Positions 46,523 to 58,019 are shown, counted from the stretch's first letter. The stretch is DNA of 64,000 nucleotides from Ipomoea triloba (GCF_003576645.1 NC_044922.1:18718699-18782698), one strand, 5' to 3'. The notes: generated by a model not told the origin, from the letters alone. Numbers and translations: made by a program.

Positions 46523-47005
46523 CCGTTTGCCATGATTTGCAAATCCCATCCCGACAAATTAGCAACTGTAGTGAGTGCAGCTTTCCACTCATCAACTCTT
46601 TGATCCCCAAATCGTTCTCGATGTTGAATCAATGAATCACCGAATTCTCTTGTTTGTTTTCGAACTTCGGAAGGATCAACATCATAGAATATAGGAAGAA
46701 CCATTTGTCCTAAATTCTGTTTACATTCCACGATCTTCACCAGTTCATCAAGACACCATCTCGATCGAGCATAAGTTTTAGAGAATACGATAATTGATAT
46801 CTTGGACCCCTCGATGGCCTTCAATAGCTCATCAGAGATGCTCTTGCCTTTCTGGATCCCTTCATCATCTCGAAAGGTGTTAACTCCAGCTTGACACAGA
46901 CTTGAATAAAGATGATCAGTAAAGGATTTTCGTCTCTCCTCTAAAACTCAAGAAAACATGGTACAACGAAGCATCAGATGATGAAGAAGAGGAAGAAGAA
47001 GCCAT

Positions 47006-47773
47006 AGTTGAAATTGATCTGAGTAAACTACTTTCTGTTTTGATTTGCTAGCAGCTTAGCATTAACTATAAAAGAGCTTGGGTGTAGTAGACAACCGGTG
47101 ACTTAGACATTTCAAAGTCAAGATAGGAAACTTCATTCTTTGGAATGCGAAACTCAAAGGAAATTTCTTGTACATAGGATGTGATATGTTACGTTACGTC
47201 CTTTCCTAGATCCCACCAGTCAACCATTAATCATACCAATAAGGCAATAACGCGCCGCATAGCTTGGTAGGTGAAAATTTGAGTTTGGGGTAATAATTAG
47301 CGAATACTCATCAAATTTCATAAAGGGTTTGCCTAAAAATTTAGAACAATACATCATCAAGATATATTTCGTGATTTATTTCCTCTCACAAGTTTTCAGG
47401 ACAGGAGACGTGGAATCCTTTAAATTTGTAGTTCAAACTTAATAAGGCAAATGTTATACATTCTCTTAATTTTTTCCCTTTATTTATGTAACATGTTTTG
47501 ATTCATTAAAAAAAAAAAAAAGTGATTCAACCTCCACCTCACAACAAGAAGCAAATCCCAAACAAAATTTCCCATAAACTAGACCAATAGTTTTGGGGCG
47601 CATTGTGAATATCTTTGATTTGTATCTATTGCTTCGCAAGAGTCTTTACTTAACATATGAGTTAAGGATGTATAACTTTTGGTTAGCCATTTGTTTTTTA
47701 TTCTCTAACCATGAGTTAATGTTGTATTTGTTGTTGGCTTATTAATTTATTATACAAATCTTATTTATTTATT
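47006..47773. other. 5' flank of TNL-3
   Basis: It has the conserved TNL upstream segments ('agctta..taactataaaagagcttgg', 'caaagtcaagataggaaa', 'ctagatcccaccagtcaaccattaatc'). Beyond 47250 no feature is seen. Confidence 0.5.
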
Positions 47774-47788
47774 TAATGTATTCTTATC

Positions 47789-47986
47789 TTGTTTTTTTGG
47801 TAAATTTACAGGGTATTTCTCTCCGTCCGTTTAACGGTGTCTGGGGGGGTCCACCCACGTTTGCTCCGGGAGGCACGGGAGCTGGCCTAGGGGGAATCGT
47901 CACTTGTGGGAATTGAACCCGGGTTCTCCTGAAATTCCTCCCCACAAAGAGAGCTCACTTGCCACTTGAGCTACCCCACTGGGTTA
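47789..47986 (-). mobile_element. complete tRNA-derived SINE, family 1, with 15-bp target duplication
   Basis: On the minus strand the head is ccagtggggtagctcaagtg (A box TAGCTCAAGTGG). The B-box match is ggttcaattcc, 36 bases after the A box, and the body ends 'gttaaacggacggagagaaatacc'. The tail has an A-rich 'ccaaaaaaacaa'. The exact 15-bp repeat taatgtattcttatc lies at 47774-47788 and 47987-48001. This is a textbook SINE, moved by a LINE reverse transcriptase. Relatives are at 8717-8829 and 15529-15625. Confidence 0.85.
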
Positions 47987-48040
47987 TAATGTATTCTTAT
48001 CGATTCAATAAATAATAATAATATTTAATGATGGTGATGG

Positions 48041-48775
48041 TGGTGGTGGTGTAAAATTTATACACATTTTGGACCTCCTATTTGTTGGCTTAATTAGTGT
48101 CAAAAACCTTAGTTTAGTTTTATAGGTTGTTAATTAAGTCAACAGTATCAGCTCTGGATTTTCCTACCGCACAGTCTGGATCAACGCTAGTGGCAGTTTA
48201 AGTCAAATCAAACTAAGTCTTCTTGATCCATGAATTGTGGGATTGATCTACACTACTGGTTGGAGCTTCATTTGAGGAAATAACAGCTGCAATATTTCAG
48301 GTTTAATGGGTTGGACATTCGGCTATATATAGAGCTCAAAATCAATGGTTTCATTACACACTTTCCTACAAATATATATTCCAGATTTACATGAGCTTTG
48401 AATACAGAATTATATATATTATTATTCTTGAGTTATTATCAGCGTGGAAGTGTGCTTGGTGGTTCGTCTTTGTTGGTGATCAATTATGCAACGCACAGTG
48501 TCAGCTTGAAGATGATGAAGGCTTAGCTAGGAGTACTTTTTGTAACCATTGTTGTAGTATGGTTGTTTCGTGACTCCTTGTAACCCCTGTGATCATCTAG
48601 TGGATTGGGTTGACGTGAAGTGCCCCGCAGACGTAGGAGTGTAGCTCCGAATTGCGTAAACAATTCCCGATATCTGGTTCTTTTACTTTGCTTTATTGTT
48701 TATGTTGCTTATTTATCTGTTTCTAATTTACTAATTTAGTCAGATAAATAATTCGGTTAAAAAAAAGTAGAAACC
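48041..48775 (+). mobile_element. LTR-like stretch, probable solo LTR or LTR remnant
   Basis: The sequence has the look of a copia LTR end: 'tgtaacccctgtgatcatct', then 'agtgccccgcagacgtaggagtgtag' and 'aattgcgtaaacaattcccgatatctg'. No internal retroelement sequence adjoins it, and I could not fix TG...CA borders or a 5-bp duplication. Confidence 0.45.
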
Positions 48776-48841
48776 TTAGTCTTTATTTGTACATTCAAGA
48801 TCCACAATACAATTTCAATGATGAGATGCTGATGATCTATA

Positions 48842-49068
48842 TCTATACTATTAATAAAAACAAAATCCTCCATTTTAACTTTTTGTCCAAAACATTCCTA
48901 TACTATTAAGGTTTGCTTAATATTGTAAAATATAGTAATACAATTCATATTCGTATTATAATTGTACATTAAAATTTAAGATATGGTAAAATTCCTAATA
49001 CAATATATTCTTTCCTACTTTCCTATTCGTAATACAATTCTAGACTAAAATTAATAATTGCAATCTTC

Positions 49069-49101
<33 letters not shown>

Positions 49102-50300
49102 TTATCAAAATAATATACAAGCATCGTTACTCCGATCAAATAGGTTGTTCGATAATGCTCAGCCGTTGTTAGAATCAATTGATGGTTCACCATCATTTAG
49201 TCTAGTTAATCCTAGAGTGAATGGTAAGCATTGTACCATAGATTTATGATTTGCTTTCCAAGAACACCTATTAATATGCCTAGGAATGATAATACAACTC
49301 ACATTGAAATTTTTTGTAATAACCTTTACATTTTATTATATACAAAATTTGATTTATTTGTTGTTTTAAATTATTGATTTACTCCAATTAATGTATTAAT
49401 TATTATTTATTTATTTGTTTTTATTATTTTTCAAAAATATTTCAGTTGCTAGCAACCCAAATAATGCATATCCAATTAATATATAAAATTTATTTTGTAT
49501 TAGGACATACATTCATAGTTGTGCATCTAAAGTACGAACCATTCTATGGGAATCGTTTAAACATTGATAATTTTTTATTATTTTTTTAAAGAAAATGAGC
49601 CGGTATTGCAATCAACTGTTGGTTCTCCAACATTTAATCCAGTTAATTCGAGATTGAATGGTGAGCAACTTTTTTTTTCCAATATCCCACGCACATATTT
49701 TCTTCTGTAAAAAATGCAATCATACATTTTTCTTCCTCAATGTAAATAATTGTAGTAGCGCAGCTGGTAACAAAACATTGTTCGATGGATTTAGGATTTT
49801 CTCTCCATCAACACCTATTAGTATACCAGCAACTACTACTACTGAAAAAATATATTGTAACTTAATATATTAAATTATATGTAAATTTTAATTTATTTGT
49901 TCTGTTAAATTATTGCAGTTAATATTTGTCAAAATCCATTCAAAGAGAATAATGTGGCCACTAGAGGAACACCATTAAGTGCAATCATAAATGGTATATG
50001 TTATATTCAAATTATCTTATTTCTCATCTCGGTTAAAGTAATATTTTAATATGATTTTATTTATTTAGTTATTGTTTTATTTTTACTTGTTAACATGTTA
50101 ATATTAGTGAATCTTAGATCTCCTCAAAATAAGCTGTTGCATCCATTTAAAAGTCAGCACAATAAATGGATCATAAAAATTAGATTCGGTTAGAGTAAAA
50201 CATGCCCACTATCCTGCATTCTGTCTTTGATCCAGACGACCTGAAGAGTATATTGACTTTGGTCCAGAAACTGATCCAGCGAACAGAAAAATACCTTATA
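48842..50300 (+). mobile_element. Helitron-like region with small exon-like segments
   Basis: The start tctatactattaataaaaac is a Helitron-type 5' end and resembles 39164. Inside are short open pieces with splice-like borders: one ending GSPSFSLVNPRVN|gtaag, another GSPTFNPVNSRLN|gtgag, an attgcag|TTAATATTTGTCAAAATCC segment ending AATG|gtatatg, and a ttcag|TTGCTAGCAACCC segment. The repeated GSP.F..VN.R.N motif suggests duplicated exons. They may be the start of the Helitron's own protein or captured exons. No RepHel domain or 3' hairpin is visible in the window. Confidence 0.45.
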
Positions 50301-50769
50301 AAATTTTTATATTTTGACTAATAATTAGGTCAATATTAAAGGGTCCAAATGTGTATTATTTTTACACTTACAGTTTACTTTGTATCTCCATATAAATCGG
50401 AATCCAGAGAGATAAGAACGAAAGGGTTGGTGTGGCCACAACTACAACTAGTGGCACTTCAAAAGGCTGAGATTCTACGGGCGCTACTAAAAGTCTTTTT
50501 GTTTTTTAGGTCGTGTAATAGGGAAGTGTAACCCTCAAAAGCCTTTGGTACTTCAGTAGGGCGAGCAACCCTTAAACAAAAAAAAGGTTGTTTGGGGCCG
50601 AAATTTTAGAAAATGTGTTTAGCATTATTGGAGGATCAATTCCTTCAAATTAAAAATTAGGAAATAAATTGACAGATGCAAACAATTGAGAAATCAAAAA
50701 ATGATTTTTTTTTCTAAGTAAGGAGTGAAATTTTAGAGAATTTATATGTAGCATTACTCTAATGAATTT
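50301..50769. other. intergenic, no gene seen
   Basis: A+T-rich except for a piece at 50400-50580 ('ggttggtgtggccacaactacaac', 'cttcagtagggcgagcaaccc') that I could not identify. Confidence 0.35.
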
Positions 50770-51005
50770 TTTTTCCAAGCACTGCCAAACTCAATGGAAT
50801 CCACAAAATATTGCAATTTGATCTTTGTTCATTGACTTGGTCTCCTTAATAATTTCCCATTATAATGTACCAAACCAATAATTCTACTTATATAACGGGA
50901 CCTCAATGGAGCCTACAAAATATTGCAATTTGATCTTTCTTCATTGACTTGGTCTTCTAAATAATTTCCCACTACACCGTAACAAGCCAATAAGTCTACA
51001 TTACG
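50770..51005. repeat. dispersed TNL-flank repeat, copy D, internally duplicated
   Basis: The 'caatggaatccacaaaatattgcaatttgatctttg' segment occurs twice in a row (about 50795 and 50908). Both match the start of copies A-C, but the later blocks are missing. Confidence 0.6.
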
Positions 51006-51108
51006 CGCAAATTATATTGTGGACCATGATCATGGCTGATACTGCAGTTGTGTTGAACGGATAGTGCAGTTGTGTTGAAAAGATACTGCAGTTGTGTTGA
51101 AAGGAAAC
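51006..51108. repeat. left arm of the 16025-16329 fold-back MITE
   Basis: It begins cgcaaattatattgtggacc and contains three atactgcagttgtgttgaa-type units. It stops abruptly where copia sequence begins, so only one arm remains. Confidence 0.75.
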
Positions 51109-51111
51109 TAC

Positions 51112-51535
51112 ATCGAAGCTCCAACACGCATACAAAGGAATCATCCAGTACAGAACATCATTGGAGATCCCAGCTCTGGAGTTAGAACTCGAGGGAGAAA
51201 ACGTGATTATCTTGAACTTGCAGGGTACGCATGTTACACATCGAAAATCGAACCAAAGAATGTAAAGGAAGCATTGCAGGACGAACACTGGATCAAGGCC
51301 ATGCAGGAAGAACTCGGCCAATATGAAAGAAATAAGGTATGAAATCTTGTCCCTAAACCTCACGGTGTTAATGTTGTAGGTACAAAATGGATATTTCGAA
51401 ACAAGACAGGCTTTGTAGGCAACATTGCTCGGAACAAAGCTAGGCTGGTAGCAAAAGGATACTCCCATATTGAAGGCATCGACTCCGATGAAACTTTTTG
51501 CTCCTGTAGCTCGCCTTGAATCTATACGTCTTCTA
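51112..51535 (+). pseudogene. Ty1/copia polyprotein, 5' part (start of reverse transcriptase)
   Basis: The frame carries a linker (SGVRTRGRKRDYLELAGYA), then [36 protein letters not shown] and [20 protein letters not shown]. This is the start of the copia reverse transcriptase domain. A TGA replaces the Trp codon expected in 'V-W-NLVP', and one extra base in the 'ETF' run shifts the frame before '[12 protein letters not shown]'. The element is cut at 51535 by the pararetrovirus insert and resumes at 63015. Confidence 0.85.
51518..51535 (+). repeat. 18-bp duplication at left border of viral insert
   Basis: gaatctatacgtcttcta is repeated exactly at 63015-63032. It is copia coding sequence (ESIRLL). 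Only one copy is needed for a continuous copia frame, so it is a target-site duplication or repair-made repeat created when the viral DNA inserted. Confidence 0.9.
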
Positions 51536-52177
51536 GAGGCTATTATTATCTCCTTCTATTGTAGTATTTTTTCTCATTTTAAATAGTTGACATATTACTA
51601 TTGGTTTTCCTAAGAAGTCTGTAGAGGAATCAAAAAATTGTATTCCAAAAGTTCCACTTCCAAATGTTTCCATCATTTTTAATAATGAGTCTCCTATTAT
51701 TGTTGGTAATTTGCTTATATTATACATGCTTTCATCTACTATTATTTTATCAATAAAACCATAAGTAAATAGTTTATATACTGCTGTAGGGTTGGCTTCT
51801 TCGGTACATAAAAATCTAGGATATTTTGTTACTTTTCCTACTCTTAATATGGTATTATTAGACTTATATTCATAAAATTTATTAATAACTTCATAGGCTT
51901 CTATTACTTGAGAGGGGTACTTAATTTTATCTGCCATGGTGAAAGGAATTTTAGTGGTGGAAGATTCTGGTTGGTGGATTAATTTTGATGGAAAAGTTTT
52001 TAGGGGTTCTAATAATGCTTGTACTGGTGAATTAATACTAGGTTCCTCTTTATATTCTCTTAATATATTAATAAGTTCTGCACACTCTTCTAGAGTTTCT
52101 AATATTAATTCATGTTTTTTAGTAATTTCTTCTATTGTTTTCTTCATTTTTTCACTGAAACTTCTACTACTTGACAT
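51536..52177 (-). pseudogene. viral TAV-like (translation transactivator) gene, front part
   Basis: This is an open frame of about 214 codons, with start at 52177 overlapping the RT stop by 11 bases. The N-terminal third is helical and charged. The later segment NPTAVYKLFTYGFIDKIIVD with ISKLP resembles the conserved core of caulimovirus ORF VI proteins, which allow reinitiation on polycistronic RNA and form inclusion bodies. The reading ends at the copia junction. The tail of the gene is at 62716-63014, at the other end of the insert. Confidence 0.65.
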
Positions 52178-54213
52178 TTTTGTACCTGCTCAAAAAATCA
52201 GCTAACACATTTTTAGTTCCTGATATAGGTTTAACAATAAAATCATAATAGCAAAAGAAAGATTGCCAATATCTCCTTCTGTTTAATTCTGGTAATGGAT
52301 CTATTTTATTCATAATAAAGGCTCTAACTTGAGTATTATCTGTTCTTACTATAAATTTTACCGGTAATAGATGATAATGAAATCTTTTTATTCCTAATTT
52401 TACTGCTAATACCTCTTTCTCATTTATATGATAATTTTGTTCATTAGGCTTCCATGTTCCTGATCCATATCCACATATTAAAGATTTTTCCTTGTCTATA
52501 TCTTCTTTAGTATAAGCAACTAATACTGCTCCCCATCCTACATCACTAGCATCTGTATATAATTCTAGTTGATCATCTTTTTCTGGTAATCTTAATTTTG
52601 GTAGGGATTTTACTTTTTGTTTTATAGTTTTAATAGCATTAGTATGTTCCTCTTTCCATTCAAATATATTAGATTTTCTAATTAAATTTTGTAAGGGTTT
52701 TCTAAGTGTTGGTAAATCTTTAATATAATCTGATGCATAATTTACTATTCCTAAGAATTGTTGTACTTCTTTTTTATTATCTAGTTTTTCTTTAAAATCT
52801 TTTATTTTTGTTACTATGTGTTCTTGTAATTGTAATCCTTCTCCTGAGACTATGTATCCTAAATATTCAACTGTATTTTTAAATATTTCAGATTTCTTTT
52901 CTGATAATAAGATTCCATGTTTTCTAACAGTTTTTATAAATTCATTCAAATGTCCTACATGATCTTTTAAAGTATTACTATATATTAAAATATCATCTAC
53001 ATATACTATACAAAATTCATTTAAAGGTCTAAAGACTTGATCCATTCTTCTTTGATATATTTGTGGTGCATTTTTTAATCCAAAGGGTAATACTTTCCAT
53101 TCATGTTGTCCTTGAGGGGTACTAAAAGCTGTTAAAGGTTGAGCTTCCTTAGTAAGTTTTATTTGCCAAAATCCACTTTTATCAAGCTATTCTGTTTATT
53201 AAATTTCTTTTACAAGGTAAAAAGTATCCATCAAATATTATTTTCTTGTTTAATTCTCTATAGTCAATTACCATTCTAGCTTTTCCTCTTTTTTGTTCAC
53301 TATGTTTTCTTACCATTCTAGCTTTTCCTCTTTTTTGTTCACTATGTTTTCTTACTAAAAAGGCATTTCCTCTTTTTTGTTCACTATGTTTTCTTACTAA
53401 AAAGGCAGGGCTACTATGTGGACTACTATGTTTTCTTACTAAAAAGGCAGGGCTACTATGTGGACTGCTACTTTCTTTAATTATTCCTAATTCTCTACTA
53501 TGTGGACTGCTACTTTCTTTAATTATTCCTAATTCTAATAATTCTTTTATGCTACTTTCTTTAATTATTCCTAATTCTAATAATTCTTTTATATGTATTT
53601 CAAATTCCTTTTGGTCAGTTGGACTATATCTTATAGGTTTACTTCTTATAATATCATTTGGATTTATTAATTTTATATCGGCATATATTTTTTCTTTATC
53701 CCATAAGGTAATAGGGTTTTCTCCAAAGTTTATTTTTAATAGTTCTAAATATTTTTTCTTTAATTGTTCTAAATTATTATTTCTTTCTATTTTAATGTTA
53801 TATATTTTTAAAAAATGTACTGGTAAAATTCTTTTTAATATAATCCATTTATTACAGGGTGTTAATAGACTTAATGTTTCACTATTTATTACTTGTGTTT
53901 TAAAAAAGTCTAAAAAGTTGTTTCCTAATAATAAAGGGTGTTTCATATTATTTTCTTGATATATTATTGGTATTTTAATCATTAATTTGTCTAATATGAT
54001 TTTTACATCTTCAGCTACTACATCTAGTTCTTTATTATGTTCATTAAATCCTGAGATTTTTATTCTATGTCTATTTGATTTTTTCCATCTGTATGGTGCT
54101 ATTATATCTTTTTTAGCTAAACATATATCTGCTCCACTATCTATAAATATTTTTTGTATTCCCATCTTATTAGGTTTGTATTCTACATATGCTTCTATAT
54201 AAACTGCTACCAT
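52167..54213 (-). pseudogene. viral aspartic protease-reverse transcriptase-RNase H, broken
   Basis: The first part (54213-53182) has the retropepsin motif IDSGADICL and the LLLGNNFL loop, then the start of the RT (KARMVIDYRELNKK). The frame is lost near 53187, where roughly ten codons expected before DKSGFWQIKLT appear to be missing. The second part (53045-52167, readable from about 53180) has LPFGLKNAPQIYQRRM, the active site YVDDILIYS and an RNase H domain (ELYTDASDVGWGAVL, NEKEVLAVK, RTDNTQVRAF, DFLSRY). A stuttered 42-nt-period duplication occupies 53275-53590. In its present form it cannot make an active polymerase. Confidence 0.9.
53275..53590 (-). repeat. 42-nt staircase duplication within RT
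   Basis: Successive 14-codon units each repeat most of the previous one while sliding forward (KELLELGIIKESS.., PHS.ELGIIKESS, PHSSPAFLVRKHS, EQKRG.AFLVRKHS, EQKRGKARMVRKHS). Every step is 42 nt although the sequence changes. This is not how a normal tandem array grows and points to assembly stutter. Confidence 0.8.
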
Positions 54214-54389
54214 CTATAAAGTAAATAGTTATAATAATTTTCCATAATTTTGTCTCCTAGATCTTCTCCTAATTTTTCTTCTAATATTTTTTCTACTCTT
54301 TTTAAGGTTATCATCCTCTCAATAAAGTTTCTTTCAATGTTTTTTATTCCTAATTGTAATAAAACTAACCATCCTTTATGCGTATCCAT
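54207..54389 (-). CDS. viral small ORF, 60 aa
   Basis: It starts at 54389, overlapping the coat stop as TAATG, and its stop overlaps the protease-RT start (ATGGTAG at 54213-54207). The protein (MDTHKGWLVLLQLGIKN, then ...LEEKLGEDLGDKIMENY) has no family I recognise. The tight overlaps at both ends fit translation by TAV-aided reinitiation. A second, identical copy at 56023-56205 belongs to the N-linked duplication. Confidence 0.6.
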   Translation of the reverse strand: MDTHKGWLVLLQLGIKNIERNFIERMITLKRVEKILEEKLGEDLGDKIMENYYNYLLYRW

Positions 54390-55777
54390 TATTCCGAACT
54401 TTCATCCTCACTACTCTCATTATTACTACATTCATTAATATTTTCTTCTTCTTCTGGTTCTGTTTCACTGATATAAAATACTTCATATTCATACCATTGA
54501 TCATTTTGTTCTTGTATTTGCTCTAGATTCATTATAAATTCAGTAGTATTAATATATTTTACTCCTTTTTGTTTTAGCTTAGGGCATTTATTAGCATAGT
54601 GTCCTTTTTCATTACAATTCCAACATCTATATTCATAAGGTTTTTTATTTTTATTTTCTCCTTCTAATGGTTTTATATTTCTTCTTCTTTTCCTGAATTT
54701 TCTCTTATATCTAAATCTTCTTCTAGTTTCAGGGGTATTTTTATACTTTCTAAATTTTTTCCTTTTATATCTTCTATAAGGTTTATAATATGGTTTATAA
54801 TAAGATTCATTATTTCTATTTTTCCTAAATTTCCTATCTTTGTTAGAATATTTTCTTTTTCTTCTCTTATCTTTATAGTCTCTATCACATCCAAATATTA
54901 ATCTTTTCTCTGTAAATCCACATATTTCTCTTAATCCTTTCCTCTTATCTTTTTTAATCTTTTGTTGTATCCTATATTCTTCACATTTTCTCATTAAATA
55001 TGACCTTAATACTCTAATTCTTTCTCCTAAGGTATTTTCTTTTGGTTCATAGTGACTATATTCCTTAGTTATTTCTGTATTATATGGTGTTGGTAAATGA
55101 TCATAATATAATTGTTGATATGTTATACCTTCTTCTTGGGAAAATCTTGCTTCATAAAAGAATTTGCTAAAGCTTATAGTATATTCTGGTAATTTACTAA
55201 TTTTACAACATTTCATATTATTTAAATTCATTATTATTTCGGTTTTTCTTTCTGCTATTACTTTTTCTTGTGATACAAACCATCTTTCTCCTAAAAATTC
55301 TCTTTTTAAAACTATATCAAATATTGATAACATAGATTTCCAATCTGTAGCATAACTAGGTGCTTGTGCTCTAAATTGAACTGTTATAGATTCAAACCAA
55401 AATCCTACTTTTCCTATTAAAGTTTTTGATATTAAGTCATAAACATAATCAAGATCTGCAGTGTAATTTGAGTTCATTAGTGCTATAAACATTCCTAAAT
55501 TCCAGTCATGTATTCTTCTATTAATTTCTTGTTCATCATAAACATTATCTAAGTCTAGAAAATATCCATTTAAATTTACTCCTTGACTCATAGATCCTAC
55601 AAAATCTTTAAATTCAGATTGTTGTCCTATTGGTATGTGGTCTGGTAGTCTTGTTTTTCTTTTGCTGATTAATTCTTCTTCAGGATAATCATTAGCATCT
55701 TCATTTATTATATCTTCTGTTTCGGCATCAGTTTCTATATTATTATTGTTTTGGTCAAACTCTTCTTCTATATCGCT
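54389..55777 (-). pseudogene. viral coat protein, partial duplicate copy
   Basis: It is identical by eye to the C-terminal two thirds of the coat gene at 56205-57635, with only one EEFDQNNNNIETDA unit where the other copy has two. It is cut by the N at 55778, after which the frame runs by chance into the protease start. It should be merged with the other copy. Confidence 0.8.
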
Positions 55778-55778
55778 N

Positions 55779-57635
55779 ATTATTGGTATTTTAATCATTA
55801 ATTTGTCTAATATGATTTTTACATCTTCAGCTACTACATCTAGTTCTTTATTATGTTCATTAAATCCTGAGATTTTTATTCTATGTCTATTTGATTTTTT
55901 CCATCTGTATGGTGCTATTATATCTTTTTTAGCTAAACATATATCTGCTCCACTATCTATAAATATTTTTTGTATTCCCATCTTATTAGGTTTGTATTCT
56001 ACATATGCTTCTATATAAACTGCTACCATCTATAAAGTAAATAGTTATAATAATTTTCCATAATTTTGTCTCCTAGATCTTCTCCTAATTTTTCTTCTAA
56101 TATTTTTTCTACTCTTTTTAAGGTTATCATCCTCTCAATAAAGTTTCTTTCAATGTTTTTTATTCCTAATTGTAATAAAACTAACCATCCTTTATGCGTA
56201 TCCATTATTCCGAACTTTCATCCTCACTACTCTCATTATTACTACATTCATTAATATTTTCTTCTTCTTCTGGTTCTGTTTCACTGATATAAAATACTTC
56301 ATATTCATACCATTGATCATTTTGTTCTTGTATTTGCTCTAGATTCATTATAAATTCAGTAGTATTAATATATTTTACTCCTTTTTGTTTTAGCTTAGGG
56401 CATTTATTAGCATAGTGTCCTTTTTCATTACAATTCCAACATCTATATTCATAAGGTTTTTTATTTTTATTTTCTCCTTCTAATGGTTTTATATTTCTTC
56501 TTCTTTTCCTGAATTTTCTCTTATATCTAAATCTTCTTCTAGTTTCAGGGGTATTTTTATACTTTCTAAATTTTTTCCTTTTATATCTTCTATAAGGTTT
56601 ATAATATGGTTTATAATAAGATTCATTATTTCTATTTTTCCTAAATTTCCTATCTTTGTTAGAATATTTTCTTTTTCTTCTCTTATCTTTATAGTCTCTA
56701 TCACATCCAAATATTAATCTTTTCTCTGTAAATCCACATATTTCTCTTAATCCTTTCCTCTTATCTTTTTTAATCTTTTGTTGTATCCTATATTCTTCAC
56801 ATTTTCTCATTAAATATGACCTTAATACTCTAATTCTTTCTCCTAAGGTATTTTCTTTTGGTTCATAGTGACTATATTCCTTAGTTATTTCTGTATTATA
56901 TGGTGTTGGTAAATGATCATAATATAATTGTTGATATGTTATACCTTCTTCTTGGGAAAATCTTGCTTCATAAAAGAATTTGCTAAAGCTTATAGTATAT
57001 TCTGGTAATTTACTAATTTTACAACATTTCATATTATTTAAATTCATTATTATTTCGGTTTTTCTTTCTGCTATTACTTTTTCTTGTGATACAAACCATC
57101 TTTCTCCTAAAAATTCTCTTTTTAAAACTATATCAAATATTGATAACATAGATTTCCAATCTGTAGCATAACTAGGTGCTTGTGCTCTAAATTGAACTGT
57201 TATAGATTCAAACCAAAATCCTACTTTTCCTATTAAAGTTTTTGATATTAAGTCATAAACATAATCAAGATCTGCAGTGTAATTTGAGTTCATTAGTGCT
57301 ATAAACATTCCTAAATTCCAGTCATGTATTCTTCTATTAATTTCTTGTTCATCATAAACATTATCTAAGTCTAGAAAATATCCATTTAAATTTACTCCTT
57401 GACTCATAGATCCTACAAAATCTTTAAATTCAGATTGTTGTCCTATTGGTATGTGGTCTGGTAGTCTTGTTTTTCTTTTGCTGATTAATTCTTCTTCAGG
57501 ATAATCATTAGCATCTTCATTTATTATATCTTCTGTTTCGGCATCAGTTTCTATATTATTATTGTTTTGGTCAAACTCTTCTGCATCAGTTTCTATATTA
57601 TTATTGTTTTGGTCAAACTCTTCTTCTATATCGCT
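55779..57635. repeat. N-linked duplication in viral insert, copy 2
   Basis: Second copy of 53963-55777. It contains a partial protease start (55779-56029), the 60-aa ORF (56023-56205) and the 3' part of the coat gene. The presence of a 42-nt unit here and its absence in copy 1 suggest that the 42-nt repeats are not reliable. Confidence 0.85.
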
Positions 57636-57725
57636 TGTTGGTTCCTCTTCTATTATAGCATTGACTGATTTCATGCTTGTTGGTTCCTCTTCTATTATAG
57701 CATTGACTGATTTCATCTTTCTTAG
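57536..57725 (-). repeat. two 42-nt tandem duplications in the coat gene
   Basis: EEFDQNNNNIETDA and MKSVNAIIEEEPTS are each present twice in direct tandem. Both units are exactly 42 nt. The first is single in the other copy of this region (near 55740). Confidence 0.85.
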
Positions 57726-58019
57726 TACTTCTATAATTTGATCATTTTCTTTAACTATTTCTGTATCATCTTCTTCTTCTTCTTCTACTAATCCTTCTAT
57801 GTATCCTACTATTTTTAAATCTTTCTCATTATTTTCTATTTCTTTTCTACTATCATCACTACAAGTATCTACACTACTAGTATCACTTCTTATCTTATCT
57901 TTTCCTTTTAGTTTTTTCATAGAATTTCTTAAATCTTCTACTTCTAGTCTTAAATTTTCCATTTCTTGTTTTATTTGCTTTAATTCTAATTTAGTATCTT
58001 TTAATTCTTTTTTAGTGTC

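Larger units (their letters stand above)
41706..47005 (-). pseudogene. TNL-3: TIR-NBS-LRR gene with a 2-nt deletion in the TIR exon
   Basis: Exons by comparison are 47005-46523 (TIR), 45158-44045 (NBS), 43913-43638, 43533-42229 (LRR) and 42122-41706 (post-LRR), with GT-AG junctions. Exons 2-5 are open and in phase. They carry [43 protein letters not shown] and LQMHDLVQDMG. In exon 1 the frame breaks near 46932: relative to TNL-2, two bases are missing in the codons after GET, and translation from the ATG soon stops. Downstream, [18 protein letters not shown] is intact. The post-LRR exon is shorter than in TNL-2. Without the 2-nt gap it would be a normal receptor of about 1200 aa. A sequencing error is possible. 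Confidence 0.85.
53963..55777. repeat. N-linked duplication in viral insert, copy 1
   Basis: It matches 55779-57635 (offset 1816), except that copy 2 has one extra 42-nt unit near its end. A single N at 55778 separates the copies. It covers the protease start, the 60-aa ORF and most of the coat gene. Probably redundant assembly sequence. Confidence 0.85.

Noticed and set aside
47900..47985. tRNA gene
   Set aside because: A and B boxes are present, but there is no closed cloverleaf or anticodon stem. The target duplication and tail show a SINE.
54389..56029. A coat-protease fusion gene
   Set aside because: The apparent fusion arises only because the frame happens to run through the N at 55778 between two duplicated segments.
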